This document shows, one piece after another, positions 44,916 to 56,887 of a stretch of 64,000 nucleotides of DNA. The position numbers and the translations under genes are program-made. The stretch's first letter is position 1. Each line of letters opens with the position of its first letter. The stretch covers positions 11,257,081 through 11,321,080 of the forward strand of contig OY288262.1 in NCBI GenBank assembly GCA_958450325.1. The letters are read 5' to 3'. Source of the stretch: Agrostemma githago (taxonomy: Eukaryota > Streptophyta > Magnoliopsida > Caryophyllales > Caryophyllaceae). The notes below the pieces were generated by a model. That model was not told the origin of the DNA, did no database searches, and was given only the letters and a program-made list of their open reading frames with translations.

Positions 44916-46364
44916 TTAGGTAGGACACGTCATGTCGGAGAGCTTGCTTCTCCTGATACCCGATTCATCGCTCCTTTTATGAGTCGGCTTAAGCCTTATG
45001 CCAATTACATCTTTCACTTTTCCATTTTTAAATTGTAAGACCTTTGTTCCCTTCCTTGAGCTAGGACGCGTCATCCAATTATCAAACCATGACCTCGATT
45101 TACCTTTGTTCAGCTCCGCGTCCTTACGTGACTCCCAAAGAATGACACACTTGGGTCCCCTAGAAGGAGATTCCTGCACAACTTTAGACAAAAAATCCTT
45201 GCTAGAAGAGGTAGATGAGATCGGTTTAGGAACCAATTTCAACACTTCTTCTTGTGAGTTAAGAGATAAATGGTTAAAAACATCAACACGACACAAGGTA
45301 TTGTCTTTCGGGGAGTGGGGAATAGGTTTATTTATGTCGAATTTAACGACCTTCCCCCCAAACTCCATACTTAGTGAACCATTAGGGACATCGATTTTTG
45401 TTCCTGCGGTTTTTAAGAAAGGTCGTACTAGAATGATAGGAGTTGCGCTATAATCATGTTCCATGTATAAGACATAAAAATCGGCCGGGAAAACCAACTT
45501 ATCAACTTTAACTAGAACATTCTCTACAACTCCCTTAGGATAGACACTCGATCGATCCGCTAGTTGCACTACTTTCCCGATTTCCCTCATAGGACCAAGT
45601 CTAAGAGATTCGTAGATAGAAAGAGGGATCACATTAATGGAAGCTCCTAAATCTAACATAGACTTGTCAAACAAGGTATCCCCTATGGTACAAGGTATAG
45701 TAAACATGCCCAGGTCGCCACATTTAGGGGGTAATTTCTTTTGATATATAGCCGACACATATTCACTAACCTCCCCTTTCTTAGCTCCCTTCAATTTGTT
45801 ATTTCTTTTAATAGTGCATAATTCTTTCAAGAATTTAGCATATTTAGGAATACTCTTTAAAAGATTAAGAAGGGGAATGTTTACCTCGCACTTTTCAAAT
45901 ACCTCGTAGATATCCTTGCCGTGCTCATAATGACGGATGCGCTTGAGTGCCTCGGGAAAAGGAACATCCGGTTCCGACACCGATGTAGTAGGAGTAATCA
46001 ACTCCTTCTCTTGCACATTCGGAGTTTCCTCACCTTCCTCAATCACTAGCTCCTCTTCTTGAACCACAACTTCTTTGGCTTTCCTCTTCGGCTTGTCGGC
46101 CTCCACCAATTGCCTCCCATTCCTTAAAGATACCGCACTCACGTTTTCCTTTGAAAGAACGGTTTGACTAGGTAGTTTCCCCGAATCTCGAGCCTCCAAC
46201 CTACCAATGGCGGTCGCCATTTGGCCCATTTGAACTTCCAAATTTTGAATGCTAGCTTTGTTCTCTGTGTGATTTTGAAGAACTGTAGCTTGGAGATTGG
46301 ACATTTGGGTGGTTATCGTAGCTTGCTTAGCAACCAAAGCACGTATCATATCTTCGGTGGACAT
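44916..46364 (-). pseudogene. Element E: Gag C-terminus and aspartic protease
   Basis: 482 open codons in a different frame from the gag part before it. The start MSTEDMIRALVAKQA is the usual Athila junction after the proline-rich linker. A helical segment follows (QNLEVQMGQMATAIGRLEAR), then basic and acidic linkers, then the retropepsin-like domain: MLDLGASINVIPLSIY (catalytic D in DLGAS rather than DSGA/DTGS), VQLADRSSVYPKGVVENVLVKV, FYVLYM and PIILVRPFLKTAGTKID. It would cleave Gag. The domain itself is intact. Only the frameshift near 46360 and the earlier stops break expression. Confidence 0.88.
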
Positions 46365-47590
46365 TGACCACTAGGTGGAGGCGGAGTAGGAACCGTGTTA
46401 GGAACTTGTTGCTTAGCAAAGAATTGTTGCTTCGGTTGACCAACTTGATTTCCTTGAGTAATTGGTTGGTCTCCTTGACGAGTTCTCCACCTCATGTTGG
46501 GATGATCCCTCCATCCGGGAGTAAAGGTATTAGAGTAGGGGTCCCATACTCCGTTCACCTCTTCTTGACCTTCTTCATACATGTGAGGGCAACGCTCACT
46601 TGGGTGTCCCTCCGGGGAACAAATACCGCACATCATGACTTGATTTGTTTTTCCTGACATAATATTTTGGACAAGAGCCGTTAAGCTATCGACTTTATGT
46701 TCAAGGCTCGAGGATGATGAATTACCCACGGCATGCACTCCCCGTTTGTATTTTCGAGAAAAATCTCGAGAGCTTTCAGCTAGCTTCTGGATAACCTCTA
46801 TAGAAGCATCTGGACTGTTGTTCACAATCGATCCCCCACATGCCGCATTCACAGTGCGGGCATCTTCCACACAAAGACCTCCACAAAAGTACATCACAAG
46901 GTCTTGAGGGTTGTAGCCATGATATGGGCATGTAGCACATAGCTTCTTAAAGCGTTCCCAATACTCGTACATAGTCTCACGATCTCGTTGCTCCGCATTA
47001 CTAATCTGCTTCTTCAATTAGGAGGCTCGAGACGCCGGAAAGTACTTCTCAAGGAATGCCTTCTTCATCTTCACCCATGTATCAATACTTGTCGGTGGCA
47101 AGTAATACAACCAATCCCCAGCAGAATCCTTCAACGAGAAGGGAAAGGCCCTTAGCTTAAGCTGCTCATCAGTGACGGACCCCGGTTTCATACTCTAGCA
47201 TACAATATGAAAATCCGACAAATGCTTGTTAGGGTCCTCATCGCTTAAGCCATGGAATGTGGGTAGTTGATGGATCAAACCCGACTTCAATTCGAAAGTG
47301 GCATTCGCACCCAATGGTGGGTACGTGATGCACATAGGTTGTTGTGCAAGGTCGGGTGCTGTCAGCTGCTTAATTGTGTTGGCCATGGTATACGACTCGT
47401 CTTCGGATTCGGAAGAAACTTCAGTATTCACGGGAATAATAGGAATATCGTTGTTAAACTCTAGATCCTCGAATTCCTGTGTTCCGATAACTATTGCTCC
47501 CTCTCCGATTCTCCGTGACTTGTGAAAGGTGCGTTCAATCTCTGAGTAGAATGCCTCGAGGTTCAAGTTAGAAGAACGAGTATTATACAT
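46346..47590 (-). pseudogene. Element E: Athila-type Gag
   Basis: Start ATG at 47590 (MYNTRSSNLNLEAFYSEI), 90 bases after the primer site. The capsid part shows FELKSGLIHQLPTFHGLSDEDPN, the Athila Gag signature, then a Retrotrans_gag core with ETMYEYWERFKKLCATCPYHG. A zinc knuckle CGICSPEGHPSERC (C-X2-C-X4-H-X4-C) follows near 46620, and then a proline/glutamine-rich tail. Two stops in the same frame interrupt it: TAG near 47192 and TAA near 47019. A frameshift at its end joins the protease frame. Confidence 0.88.
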
Positions 47591-47678
47591 AAACTACACA
47601 AAATAAAATAAAATAAAATTAAACTAGCTATAATAAAAAAAAACTACACTAGAAAACACAAAAATAATTAATACCGAT

Positions 47679-47696
47679 TCCCCGGCAACGACGCCA
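47679..47696 (-). other. Primer-binding site of element E, tRNA-Asp-type
   Basis: Minus-strand TGGCGTCGTTGCCGGGGA, one mismatch from the plant tRNA-Asp 3' end, close to the 5' LTR edge at 47702. Confidence 0.9.
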
Positions 47697-47701
47697 AAAT
47701 T

Positions 47702-48911
47702 TGACAGGCTAAAGTCGTATGCCTCAAATTACTAATTTATAATCACTTATAACCAACTAACTAAAACAATAGTATAATGGAAATAAGGGGCGAACCCACA
47801 GAGAATTGGACTAATTATAACTGTGTACTAATGTAGAACGATAAATATAACTAATTAATTAAACAATAAGAAAAGGGGGATTTTGAATAATTGTGTAATA
47901 ACTAAAACTAATAAAGATGAAAACTTTAACTAAATCAGATGATTAAAAGGTCTCAGGTCAAGTACAAATTCACAACTTAATCACAACTGATCATCGAAAT
48001 CTGGTTCAAATTATTATTCTTCATTACTTTATCGTGAATCATAGATTCTAATCCTCCTTATGAATAACTAATTAAAACGTATCCCGTTCTTAATTAGATC
48101 TAACTGTTAAACAACCTAAACAATCCGGTTCTAGATTTAATTCAACAGCAGCATTAATAGATAGAGAATTCAATAAAGAGATAAATAAATACATACAATC
48201 CAGTTGTGTTATAAATCTATGATAATTGCTCCTAAGTCTTAATATCAACGAATCCCGTTCAATAATTAAGTCTTAGATGTTACTCAAGTCAAGTTAATCA
48301 ACAAATCATGTTCAATTAACAAAACTAACAATAGAACGATGAAATAGATAACTAGTCGATCACTCTAGGAATCAATAACAACATTCATATAATTAAACTG
48401 AGCAATTAATCAATAATCAAGAATAAAGATAAGAACTTTCAAACTCACAACCGATAATTAAGCGTTTCAAAGTCTTGAACAAAGATGAGAAATTAGTTAC
48501 ACATAGAACTAGGGTTGAACGTGCAACTTCTCAAAGAATATCAATCCTAAAACTAATACTAGTCATGACTATATAAACTAATAATAATAGTAGTCTAATA
48601 ATAATAGGAAAGTCTAATGATTACCAAAAGCTAATAATAAAATAAAATAGTAAAATATAATAATCCTAATAAATATTAAGCTGTCACGGAACCTAAAGAG
48701 ATTAAATTCCATCTTCAATTTCCGAGCTTGTTCTTCCAGATCCTCGTCTCGGGCTGAATCAACTAAATAATCATGTCGTACTCCAAAATCCTCAAATTAG
48801 CTCATAGGATAACCACCCGGACATTACACAAATACGACAAAATAACACCAATTTAGTCAACCAAATTACACCTAATTCATCGTTATAATCCTGACTAAAT
48901 ACGACCTATCA
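47702..48911 (-). repeat. 5' LTR of element E
   Basis: 1210 bp, intact, ending CCTATCA and followed by TTAAT. Gives the empty-site sequence for the Copia insertion in the other LTR. Confidence 0.93.
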
Positions 48912-48991
48912 TTAATCAACTTATTATACTATTAAAAAAGGAATTAAGTAAAAAAATGATTATAAAGATGGAGAGTTGAGTGAAAAATAGG

Positions 48992-49653
48992 TGATGGGGT
49001 CGGCAGCCAGCTGACCATTATCCGTCTAAATCGAACCTGTATCGATTCCACTCAAGGGAAGGTCCGGAACTTTCGAGGCCTACGCCGGGCCTTCGGGCCG
49101 AACCCCTCTAGCCTACCCTCATGGGTACATTAGTAAGGAAGCTCCACAGCCCTCGGCTCGGCCACGAGGCCCGGCCTCCGATCGGGTCTGCCGAGCACCC
49201 GTCCGCTCTGGTCGAGGGCAGCCCTTGACCCTCGGATGTTCCGACCCCGAGGGTACGCTCCGCCGTCGACCCTCCAGACCTCTGCCAAAGGTAAGGGGCA
49301 CGTCCAAGACACATGCCCGCTCTCTCTCCCTCTCTCTCTCTCTCTCTCAGGAAAGCTATAAATACCCCATAATGTCCTCTCATTAAAGGGTAATCAATTT
49401 TCTCTCACTAAGATCTTTCTCTAAAAACGCCAAGCACATTCCCAGACTGACTTAGGCATCAGAGAGGGTCCCCTCGGACAAGCCTGAGGCCCTGTTTGCT
49501 CCTTGTGCAGGCAAGGTCGACCTATTCCACCAAGGAGGTCATAAACTAGAGGAGGAATCGAAGGAAGTGAGAAGCTTGGAAAAGGCCAAGGTCCAAGTGC
49601 AATCCAATTAAGATCTAAACCCGATTTGGATCCGAATGTTTCCTATAGGAACA
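48992..49653 (+). repeat. 5' LTR of element H
   Basis: 662 bp, TG...CA. A CT microsatellite (49320-49349) directly precedes the TATA box (TATAAATA, 49357-49364). GC-rich U3. ORFs in the U3 are not genes. Confidence 0.82.
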
Positions 49654-49656
49654 ATT

Positions 49657-49674
49657 TGGTGTCGTCTATGGGAA
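49657..49674 (+). other. Primer-binding site of element H
   Basis: TGGTGTCGTCTATGGGAA, a diverged form of the Tat primer site TGGCGCCGTTTGTGGGGA on the minus-strand element. Confidence 0.7.
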
Positions 49675-49722
49675 AAAGACAACTGAAATAGTCTCCCAAA
49701 GGAATAGAAAGTCACAAGAAAG

Positions 49723-50939
49723 ATGCATGATATTGAAGAGATAAACGCGGCAACAGATCCGACGGGGCATGCCATTGTTCCGCGTTACGGAATGCCGATG
49801 TTGTCACCACGAGACGTAGTGCCGGCCGCCGCTCCCCGGGGTGCCAGTCTTGCCACAACTCGCGGGACCCTGAGTAAGGGGGCAGGAGGCGGAGCGAGGG
49901 ATCAACCTCGAGCTCACGCCTGCCCAAGCTGCGCAGCTCGCCAGCTTCTTTACCGCAATGCTGAACAAAGATGTCACTCCTGAGAACCTGATCGGCGGTA
50001 TCGCGACGACCTCGAGCGTCTTGTGTTCCCAAGCTCAACAACTACAGGCGAGACGAAACGAACCGCCGCCAGGAGAATCCAAAGGAAAGCAAAGATGACC
50101 GTCAAGGGATATGTCCAGGCCAAAAGACGCCTACAGATCATCCCTTCGGAGGCGGACCCTCGTACGACTCGCTCAAGGGTGGTTCAGAGACCTCCCCCGA
50201 GGGACCATTTACACATTCCAGGAGCTAACCAATGTGTTCTTCGATCAGTACGCCGAAAATAAGAGACGCAGACTCACTCACTTCGACCTAATGACGTTGA
50301 AGCAAAAAGAGGGAAAGTCTATCCAGAGTACTTGAAAAGGTTTGATCTCGAGTTCCAGTAAGTAAGGGAGATCGATGACCCCACTGCAGCCTATGCTTTG
50401 ACCAATTTGCTCATACCGGGTGAGCTAAAGAATCAGCTCATGCGAGCCCAGCCCGAGTCTCTTGCGAAGGCTTGGAAGATTGCCGAGGGATTCATGATTG
50501 AAGAGGAATTTCACAGCCTGCACGATCTCCCGCCAGTGTCAAACCAAGCCCACACTGCGCCGCAGGGCCCCCGCAGCAAAGGGGAATCTGTTAGTAAGTC
50601 GAAGAAGGAGGAAACCAGTCGGAAGGAATGGGTACCTTAGAAGCCAAAGTTCGAGAGCTATACATCTCTCAATAGGCCGAGGGCCAAAATCTTCGAGCTG
50701 GAGAAAGAGGCAGCTAAATGGAACCACCCGGGCAAACCCCAACATCCTAAGGGTGACCAAAAGAAAATCTGTACCTTCCATGACAACATAGGCCACACAA
50801 CAGAGGAGTGCCGACATCTCAAGGATGAAATTGAGGACCTCATCAGGAAAGGCTGGATATCCACCTACGCTACCCGAGCAAAGAATTCAAAAGCACCATT
50901 TGAGAGGTCGGAAGGGTCAAAGCAGGATAGACTCGTAAT
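49723..50939 (+). pseudogene. Element H Gag
   Basis: Start ATG 49723 (MHDIEEINAATDPTGH). Several frame changes follow (near 49950, 50040, 50150 and 50330). The recognisable Tat Gag blocks are TKRTAARRIQRKAKM (about 50050), LAQGWFRDLPRGTIYTF and DQYAENKRRRLTHFDLMTL (50170-50300), LTNLLIPGELKNQLMRAQPE (50395-50460) and the knuckle CTFHDNIGHTTEEC (50770-50810). The same blocks occur in the same order in the minus-strand element. The stretch ends at the target site GTAAT and continues from 52877. Confidence 0.82.
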
Positions 50940-52871
50940 TGTTGTGTGCTAAATTTTGACCGTTTTTCCTCCCATTTAGACTCGTTTTTCCCTCGTTTTG
51001 TGGGACTTAAGTGCGATTATTGCCCTATTTTGAGTATTTCTCGCATTAGCGTCCCTCTTGTGCGTTTTACGTGTTTTTGATAGTTTTTCTATCAATTTTG
51101 ATAGGATTTGGCACCAAAAGCATGATCGAGCTTCCATGAGCACAAGAGAGCGCAATATCGTACATTGGGCTAAATTCCAAAGTCCAAACCCAAGAGGCGA
51201 AACCTTGAGCAAAAGTGCGAAACTATAGTCCATTGGGCATCTTCACTTGAGAGGTTGAACTTCAAATGAATATATCTAGAGTTCTAGACCTCGGATTGAA
51301 GCGATTCTAGTTGGAGGTGAAAGCTTATCTTCTTATCTTTCCAACGACATTTCACACGCCCCAATCGAAGATCAAACGAGAGAGTTATAGCCCTCTGAAG
51401 TCACAGGGTGAAGTTTCACCCGATGAGATCTGACCGGGCGAAACTTCACTCGACGGTGTTTCCTCCCCAGATTGTCAAGTATTGGTCCGTGTATGGCAGG
51501 TGAAGTTTCACCATATGAAGACTCAAAGGGTAGAAGTCTCACTAATGGAGCAAAAATTTGGATTTGGGCTTGATTTTAAAGATCCATTAAGGCTTTACTA
51601 TATATATATATATACCCTAGTTAGTTGCACATTATCAATTCATTAGGACTCCCTTAGACCACCCTATTAGTAGATTATTCTAGTAGTAATTCATTAGCTT
51701 AGATAGTAAGCTAGTAGTAGTTCTCCATAGTTTTCATCAATTTCTTCATCAATTCTCTAGATTTACGTTCAAGCTTTGTAAGGATTCAAGTTTTTATTGA
51801 AGATTCTTAGAGATTATTAAAGGATTAGGGACAAATCTTTTGTCCTCTTCATCAAGCTTCAATCTTCTTCTTTATTGTTCATCCTTCATAGTTGGTATAT
51901 TTCTTTCCTCTCCCTAATCTCTAGACTAGATATAATTTTGTTCTTTCATCATTGTTTCGTTTTGATCACATTTATTTATCGTTTTTAGATCGTTTTATGG
52001 TTTATTTTGTTGATTGCAATTTTATTCACTGTTTTGTTGGTATTTTCTCTAGATTTCAATTGTGTTGCTCTTAGATCGTTTTTATCGTCTTGTTGTTATT
52101 TTCATTAGTCTTACTTTTATCGCTCTTAGATCGATTTCTAGTTTATTAAGTAGATCGTGATTTTCTTTATTGTCTTGTCATTATTTTCTTTAGATTTAAT
52201 CATTATGCATGTTTTTGTTATTTTCTCTATTGTTATTGTTTTTGTACTTTTCTTCATGATTAGTGTGTAAATTATTAGTTAGGGGATTAGGGGATGAACA
52301 ATTTGTGTCATGAATTATGGATTTTTGGTGATTGATATACTTGGGTCGATTTGTCTAATTTGGAATTATTGTATTCATGTCGACCTTACTTGATCAATAT
52401 CGTTGACTCGTATTCACCCTTATCAATATGGGGAAACTCGGGGTTTGGGTAATTTCGATTAGTGACCTATTTTAATCGCCGTGAAAGCGGGTTTTAGTGT
52501 GGTCGAGTTAGGAAATCCGGGTTACCTACGTGACAGGTGGGGACCGAAGGGGGTAACTCGCTCCTTATCGATTGTATATTGTTTGCTTGATTCCTTGTTT
52601 ATGTATCCCGTTTCTAATTCCCCGACTCCCCCTAACGCTTTCCCTTTACTTGATTTCCTGTTATTATTCTACTATCTTTCTCATTAGCTTAGTTCGTGAC
52701 CAATCAACCCCCCTCCCCTTAGATCCCAATCAATAGACTAGACCTAGACTCGACTTCCCATGTGTTCCGTCCCTGTGGATCGATCCAGACTTGCCCCTAC
52801 TAAGTAGTAGTCAGTTGGAGTTATAAATTTTGTTTGATCGTGTTAGATAGGCGACAATCTGACGCGCATCA
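50940..52871 (+). mobile_element. Solo LTR F of an Athila-type element
   Basis: 1932 bp starting TGTTGTGTGC and ending GCGCATCA, flanked by GTAAT at 50935-50939 and 52872-52876. Removing it rejoins the host frame as RLVI/YVVSG. A TATA-like (TA)n is at 51598-51614, with heat-shock-element-like palindromes 90-190 bases upstream. It is homologous to the 5' LTR at 54692. Confidence 0.92.
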
Positions 52872-52876
52872 GTAAT

Positions 52877-53644
52877 TTATGTGGTATCTGGGGATACCGA
52901 AGGCCAAATGAGCCTGAGGGCCGGAAACGGCACCCGCGTGAGCTTCATAACCAAATTTACTACGCCGAGGTAGCAGCTATGCCGATCACGCTGACCCTCA
53001 ATATCACGCCGAGTGACAGCAGGCGCATCGTGTACCCACACAGGGACCCATTAGTCCTGTCCCTCATCAGCAACCACATTGTAAAGAGATGCATGGTAGA
53101 CACAGGCTCATACACTAATCTACTCTTCAAGGATGCCTTCGAGAAGATGAGCCTAGAATCAAGACACCTGAAACCCGCCCCGGGATCTCTATATGGGTTC
53201 AGCGGGGCAGGTGTAATCCTAATGAGAACCATCAAACTACCTATCACATTTGGAGAAGGAGACTCAGCTCGTAACATCCGGGCTTCGTTTATCGTCGTTG
53301 ATGCTAAGTCCGCCTACAACGCCCTAATAGGGCAGACGACCCTGGATGAGATTAAGGTCGCCATCTTGATCCGAGCGCTCAAAGTGGCTTATGTTACTAA
53401 CCTCGGAACCGAGGGCAAGATATACGGTGATCAGGAGTCGGCCCGCCAGTGCTATTCAGTGGCCTTGCGGGGCCATGAGGCCGACAGTAAAGGCAAATGG
53501 AAGATGCACATCTCCCCCAGCAGAGAGGATGAGCTCCCGGCCGAACAACTAACCATTCAACTGCTCAAAACTTGGGGGTGAGAGTATGCTAGTAGAGCTA
53601 GAATCTTGACGACCCGTTCTCGTAGGTATCGATTTGGAAGAGTT
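52877..53644 (+). pseudogene. Element H aspartic protease and linker to reverse transcriptase
   Basis: The retropepsin cleaves Gag-Pol. Coding resumes with YVVSGDTEGQ, then YPHRDPLVLSLISN, the catalytic CMVDTGSYTNLLFKDAF and FIVVDAKSAYNALIGQTTLDE. The Tat linker follows (VTNLGTEGKIYGDQESARQCYS). A frameshift near 53575 and a stop follow (SMLVELES*), and a reversed LTR at 53645 cuts the frame just before where reverse transcriptase should begin. This protease shows what the minus-strand Tat element has lost. Confidence 0.86.
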
Positions 53645-54691
53645 TGATGCGCGGGCGTCGCGACCCGCACGATCAAACAATATTTATAAACACCGACTAA
53701 CCTAACTAATGTAGTAGTGGTAGGTTGGGATCGATCCAAGGGACGAAACTATATAAAGTCGGTCGAGTAAAAGTCTAAATATGTTTGGGTTCTAATGGGG
53801 GTTTGAGTAGAATTAGGACTAGACTAAGGTGGTCGGTCTAATAGCTAACACGAAAGTCAATTTAGGAAAAGTGTTAGGGGAGTTGGGGAATCAGAAATGA
53901 GATACATAAAACAAAGAATCAAGCGTATGACACACGATCAATAAGGGATGGGTCACCTTTCGGTCTCTACACCCGACCTCACTAAGACTCGCTTTCGCGA
54001 CGAACAAGCTAGGTCAATAAGTCAGAATTACCCAAGCCCTGAGTTTCATTCCCCATATTGACGAGGGTGAATACGAGTCAACTAAATTGATCAATTAAAG
54101 TCGATAAGCATACAATAATTCCAAAATAGACAAATCAACCCAAGTGCATTCAATCACAAGAATCCTTAATCCATGCTACCCAAATCCATCCTCCCTAACC
54201 CTCTAACAAATATCTACATACTAATCATGGTAAAACTAACAAGAACAACTAATAAAGAAATTAGGCAAAAACAATCCATACAACAAAAAGAGGAGAAATT
54301 AATCTAACACAAGTGAGATAAATATAAAACCAAGAATAAACTCTACCAGGAAAAACAATAACAAAGCAAGAAAAACCAAGAAAAACAATAAACTAGAGAA
54401 AAAACTAGAGAAGAAACTAATTAGAGAGGATGGAGAGGAGAAGAAAGTACCAACAATGGAGGAAAACCTCAATGAAGAAGATGAAGATTAATATAAAAAG
54501 GATGAAGCATGAAGAAGGAAATAAAAGAACTTGTCACTAATCCTTGCAAAAACTCTTCAATCTCCCGAATTAGATCTAAAACTACACTAATATTGTTACT
54601 AGATTAGCATTATAGAAGTAGTCTATGCTAATGCAGAGTTGTATGTCTAATGAATCATGGTGGTAGAAATCTACGGTTAATTATATATACA
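53645..54691 (-). mobile_element. Reversed Athila-type LTR I, cut by element G
   Basis: Starts TGATGCGCG, the complement of the ...CGCATCA end shared by LTRs F and G, and follows their 3' part in reverse (GATCGATCC, GGGGAATGAAAC-type blocks, stepwise). It stops at the minus-strand TATA region (TGTATATATAATT), where element G entered. The rest probably lies beyond element G, outside the window. Candidate target copy GAGTT at 53640-53644. Confidence 0.75.
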
Positions 54692-56583
54692 TGTTGTGTG
54701 TCAAATTTGTACCGTTTTTCCTCCCATTAAGACCCGTTTTTCCTCCGTTTTGCGAGATTAGAGTGCGATTATCGCCATATTTTGAGTATTTCTCTCATTA
54801 GTGTCTGTCTTTTGCATTTTACGTGTTTTTGGTAGTTTTCTGTCTATTTTGATGGGATTTTCGACCAAAAGCATGTCCGAGCTTTATGAGCATGAAAGAG
54901 AGGGATACAGTCCGAAGAGCAAAGCACACGACTGAAAGTTCAAGTAATCCAATCAATCGCCAAAGAAAGAGACCGGAAAAGAGGTGGAAAACCATCGGGT
55001 GAAGTTTCACCCGATGAGTGACCACCGGGCGAAATTTTGCCCGACGACATTTTCCCCCTCCCCGAAGATTTTTGTAACACTCACCACCGGGTGAAATGAC
55101 CGGGCGAAACTTTCGCCCGACGGTAAAGGAGCGCCAAAATTGCAAACTGGAAAGAGTTTCACCGGGTGAAGTGACCAAGTGAAGTTTCACCCGGCGGTGT
55201 TAGCCCGTGAATGCCAATTAATCGTAGGGTGAAGTTTTGTCATATGAAGATGCATAGGGTGAAGGTCTAATTAAAGGAAGAAGGATTGAATTATGGGCCT
55301 TAAGATTGTGTGACCCATTAAGGCTTAGTATATATATAGTAACATTAAGTTTTCATTTCATTTTGTGCCTTAAGTGTGCCTCCTCAGGTTAGGGTAGTTT
55401 TAGTAGATCTCCATTGTAGTAGTAGTAGTAGTGGTTTCCATAGAAAAACTCCATAGATTTAGAAAAGTTTCTTAGTTTAGATTAAATCTACTCTATAATT
55501 TGCAATCAAGATTCCATCTTTGTTGAAGATTTGAGTTTTATTTTGAAGATTGAAGAGTTTTGCAAGGATTTGGTGAAAAGATCTTTGTTTTATTTCTTGA
55601 AGCTTCATATTTATTTTAATCTTCATCTTCTTCTTTTGAGTTTTCCACCATAATTGGTAGTTTCTTTCTTCTCCCTTTCTCCATTAATTAGTTGTCTTTG
55701 TAATCTTTCCTTTTAAATCCATTGTTTGTTTGTCTTATCATTTTATGTTTTGTTGTCTTAAATCTCATTGTTAGTAATTCCTTTTTTTTTCTCTCTCCTT
55801 TGTTTGTTTCCATCATTTTCATTGCTAGTGTTTGTTTCCCTTTATTTTTGCCTTGTTGTTTATTTCCTTGTTTAGTTATCATTTTAGTAGTAATTCCCTT
55901 TTCTTTTGTGTTAGATTAATTTTCATTCCTTTTTAATCATCATGTTTTGTCTTTCTCCTAGTCTCTTTATTGTTTGTTTTATTATGTTTAGTATGGGTAG
56001 TGAGTAGATTTTAGTTAGGGGGCTAGGGGAGGAGGAATTCTAGAGTCGGGTTTTATTTTGTGAGACTATTGCATTTTAGGGTGATTTGTCTTGATTGGGA
56101 TTATTGTGTCTTGTTTGACTTAGCCTGATCAACTAGGTTGACCTGACTCACTCGAATCAATTTGGGGAAACTCGGGGTTTAGGTAATTCCGTCTTGAGAC
56201 TTTGGTTTATTCGTTGCGAAAGCGGGTTTAGGCTAGGTTGGTAGGAAAACCGAAAGGTGGTACCTCCCTTATTCATCTTGAGATAATTCTTGCGATTTGC
56301 ACCCTTATCTTAATTTTCGACTCCCCGACTCTCCTTAACGCCTTTATCATCATTGTTTCTCGTTTTAGTCATTTGTTTCGCTTGCCTTAGTTGTTGTTTA
56401 GCTTAGTTTACCCTATTGCAACCCCCTTTCTTAGATCCCAACCACTCTCAGACTTAGACTCGACCGACCACCCTCGACCGTCCCTGTGGATCGATTCCGA
56501 CTTGCCACTACTACGTAGTAGTCAGTTGGAGTTTATAGATTTTGTTTGATCGTGTTAGATAAGCGACAATCTGACGCACATCA
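54692..56583 (+). repeat. 5' LTR of element G
   Basis: 1892 bp, TGTTGTGTG...CACATCA. TATA-like TATATATA at 55329-55337. The U3 has repeated GGGTGAAGTTTCACCC-type palindromes (54993-55192). Confidence 0.92.
54993..55192. promoter_or_regulatory. Heat-shock-element-like palindromes in U3 of LTR G
   Basis: 54993-55016 has 11-base perfect arms, CATCGGGTGAA/TTCACCCGATG. Further copies or half-copies lie at about 55026, 55088, 55103, 55157 and 55178. Several contain GAANNTTC, the basic heat-shock-factor half-site pair. They lie about 140-340 bases upstream of the TATA box. Confidence 0.6.
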
Positions 56584-56586
56584 AAA

Positions 56587-56605
56587 TGGCGTCGTTGCCG
56601 GGGAC
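56587..56605 (+). other. Primer-binding site of element G, tRNA-Asp-type
   Basis: TGGCGTCGTTGCCGGGGAC, three bases after the LTR, one mismatch from the tRNA-Asp 3' end; the first 18 bases equal the site of element E. Confidence 0.92.
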
Positions 56606-56887
56606 GGTGATCAGTTAGTCGAGTTTTAGTTTATTGTGGTTGGTTAATTGTTTTAGCTTCACTTTTCCTTCCTCCTACCCTAGTGCCATAAGGTACTAGG
56701 AGGCTCATCGTTTGGTAAAGTTTTTTGCTAGGAATACTTGTGATTTAGGTTGCTTGATCCTCGCTTGAAGGACGTGTCTCTTGAAAATCTTGTGTGCCGA
56801 AGCAACAACTTGATATTGTAATCTTCCACCAATTTTCTTCATTCCTCAACACCCATCTTTGTTCAACCAGCATCCAAGGATTCAAGT

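Larger units (their letters stand above)
40724..48911 (-). mobile_element. Non-autonomous Athila-type Gypsy element E (gag-protease only)
   Basis: LTRs start TGATAGG/TGACAGG and end CCTATCA on the plus strand, flanked by TTAAT at 40719-40723 and 48912-48916. The 5' LTR is 47702-48911; the 3' LTR is 40724-43136, enlarged by a Copia insertion. The primer site is tRNA-Asp-type. A purine tract (complement of 43137-43148) adjoins the 3' LTR. The interior encodes gag and protease only, then 1.8 kb of non-coding DNA, so reverse transcriptase and integrase must come from elsewhere. Confidence 0.92.
48992..53644 (+). mobile_element. Second Tat-type Gypsy element H, 5' part
   Basis: 5' LTR, primer site, gag and protease on the plus strand, interrupted by a solo LTR (50940-52871) and broken off at 53645 by a reversed LTR. 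LTR start (TGATGGGGTCGG), LTR end (TAGGAACA) and proteins resemble the minus-strand Tat element. Reverse transcriptase and integrase may lie beyond the window, behind element G. Several frame changes show it is decayed. Confidence 0.82.

Noticed and set aside
49108..49383. Arginine/glycine-rich ORFs on the minus strand
   Set aside because: Inside the GC-rich U3 of the element H LTR; overlapping frames in the same strand indicate composition, not coding.
52979..53581. Integrated pararetrovirus (protease-containing frame)
   Set aside because: The flanking Gag, primer site and LTR are those of a Tat Gypsy element; no movement or coat protein is present.
55688..55919. Short lysine-rich or hydrophobic ORFs
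   Set aside because: Created by T-rich DNA in the transcribed part of LTR G.
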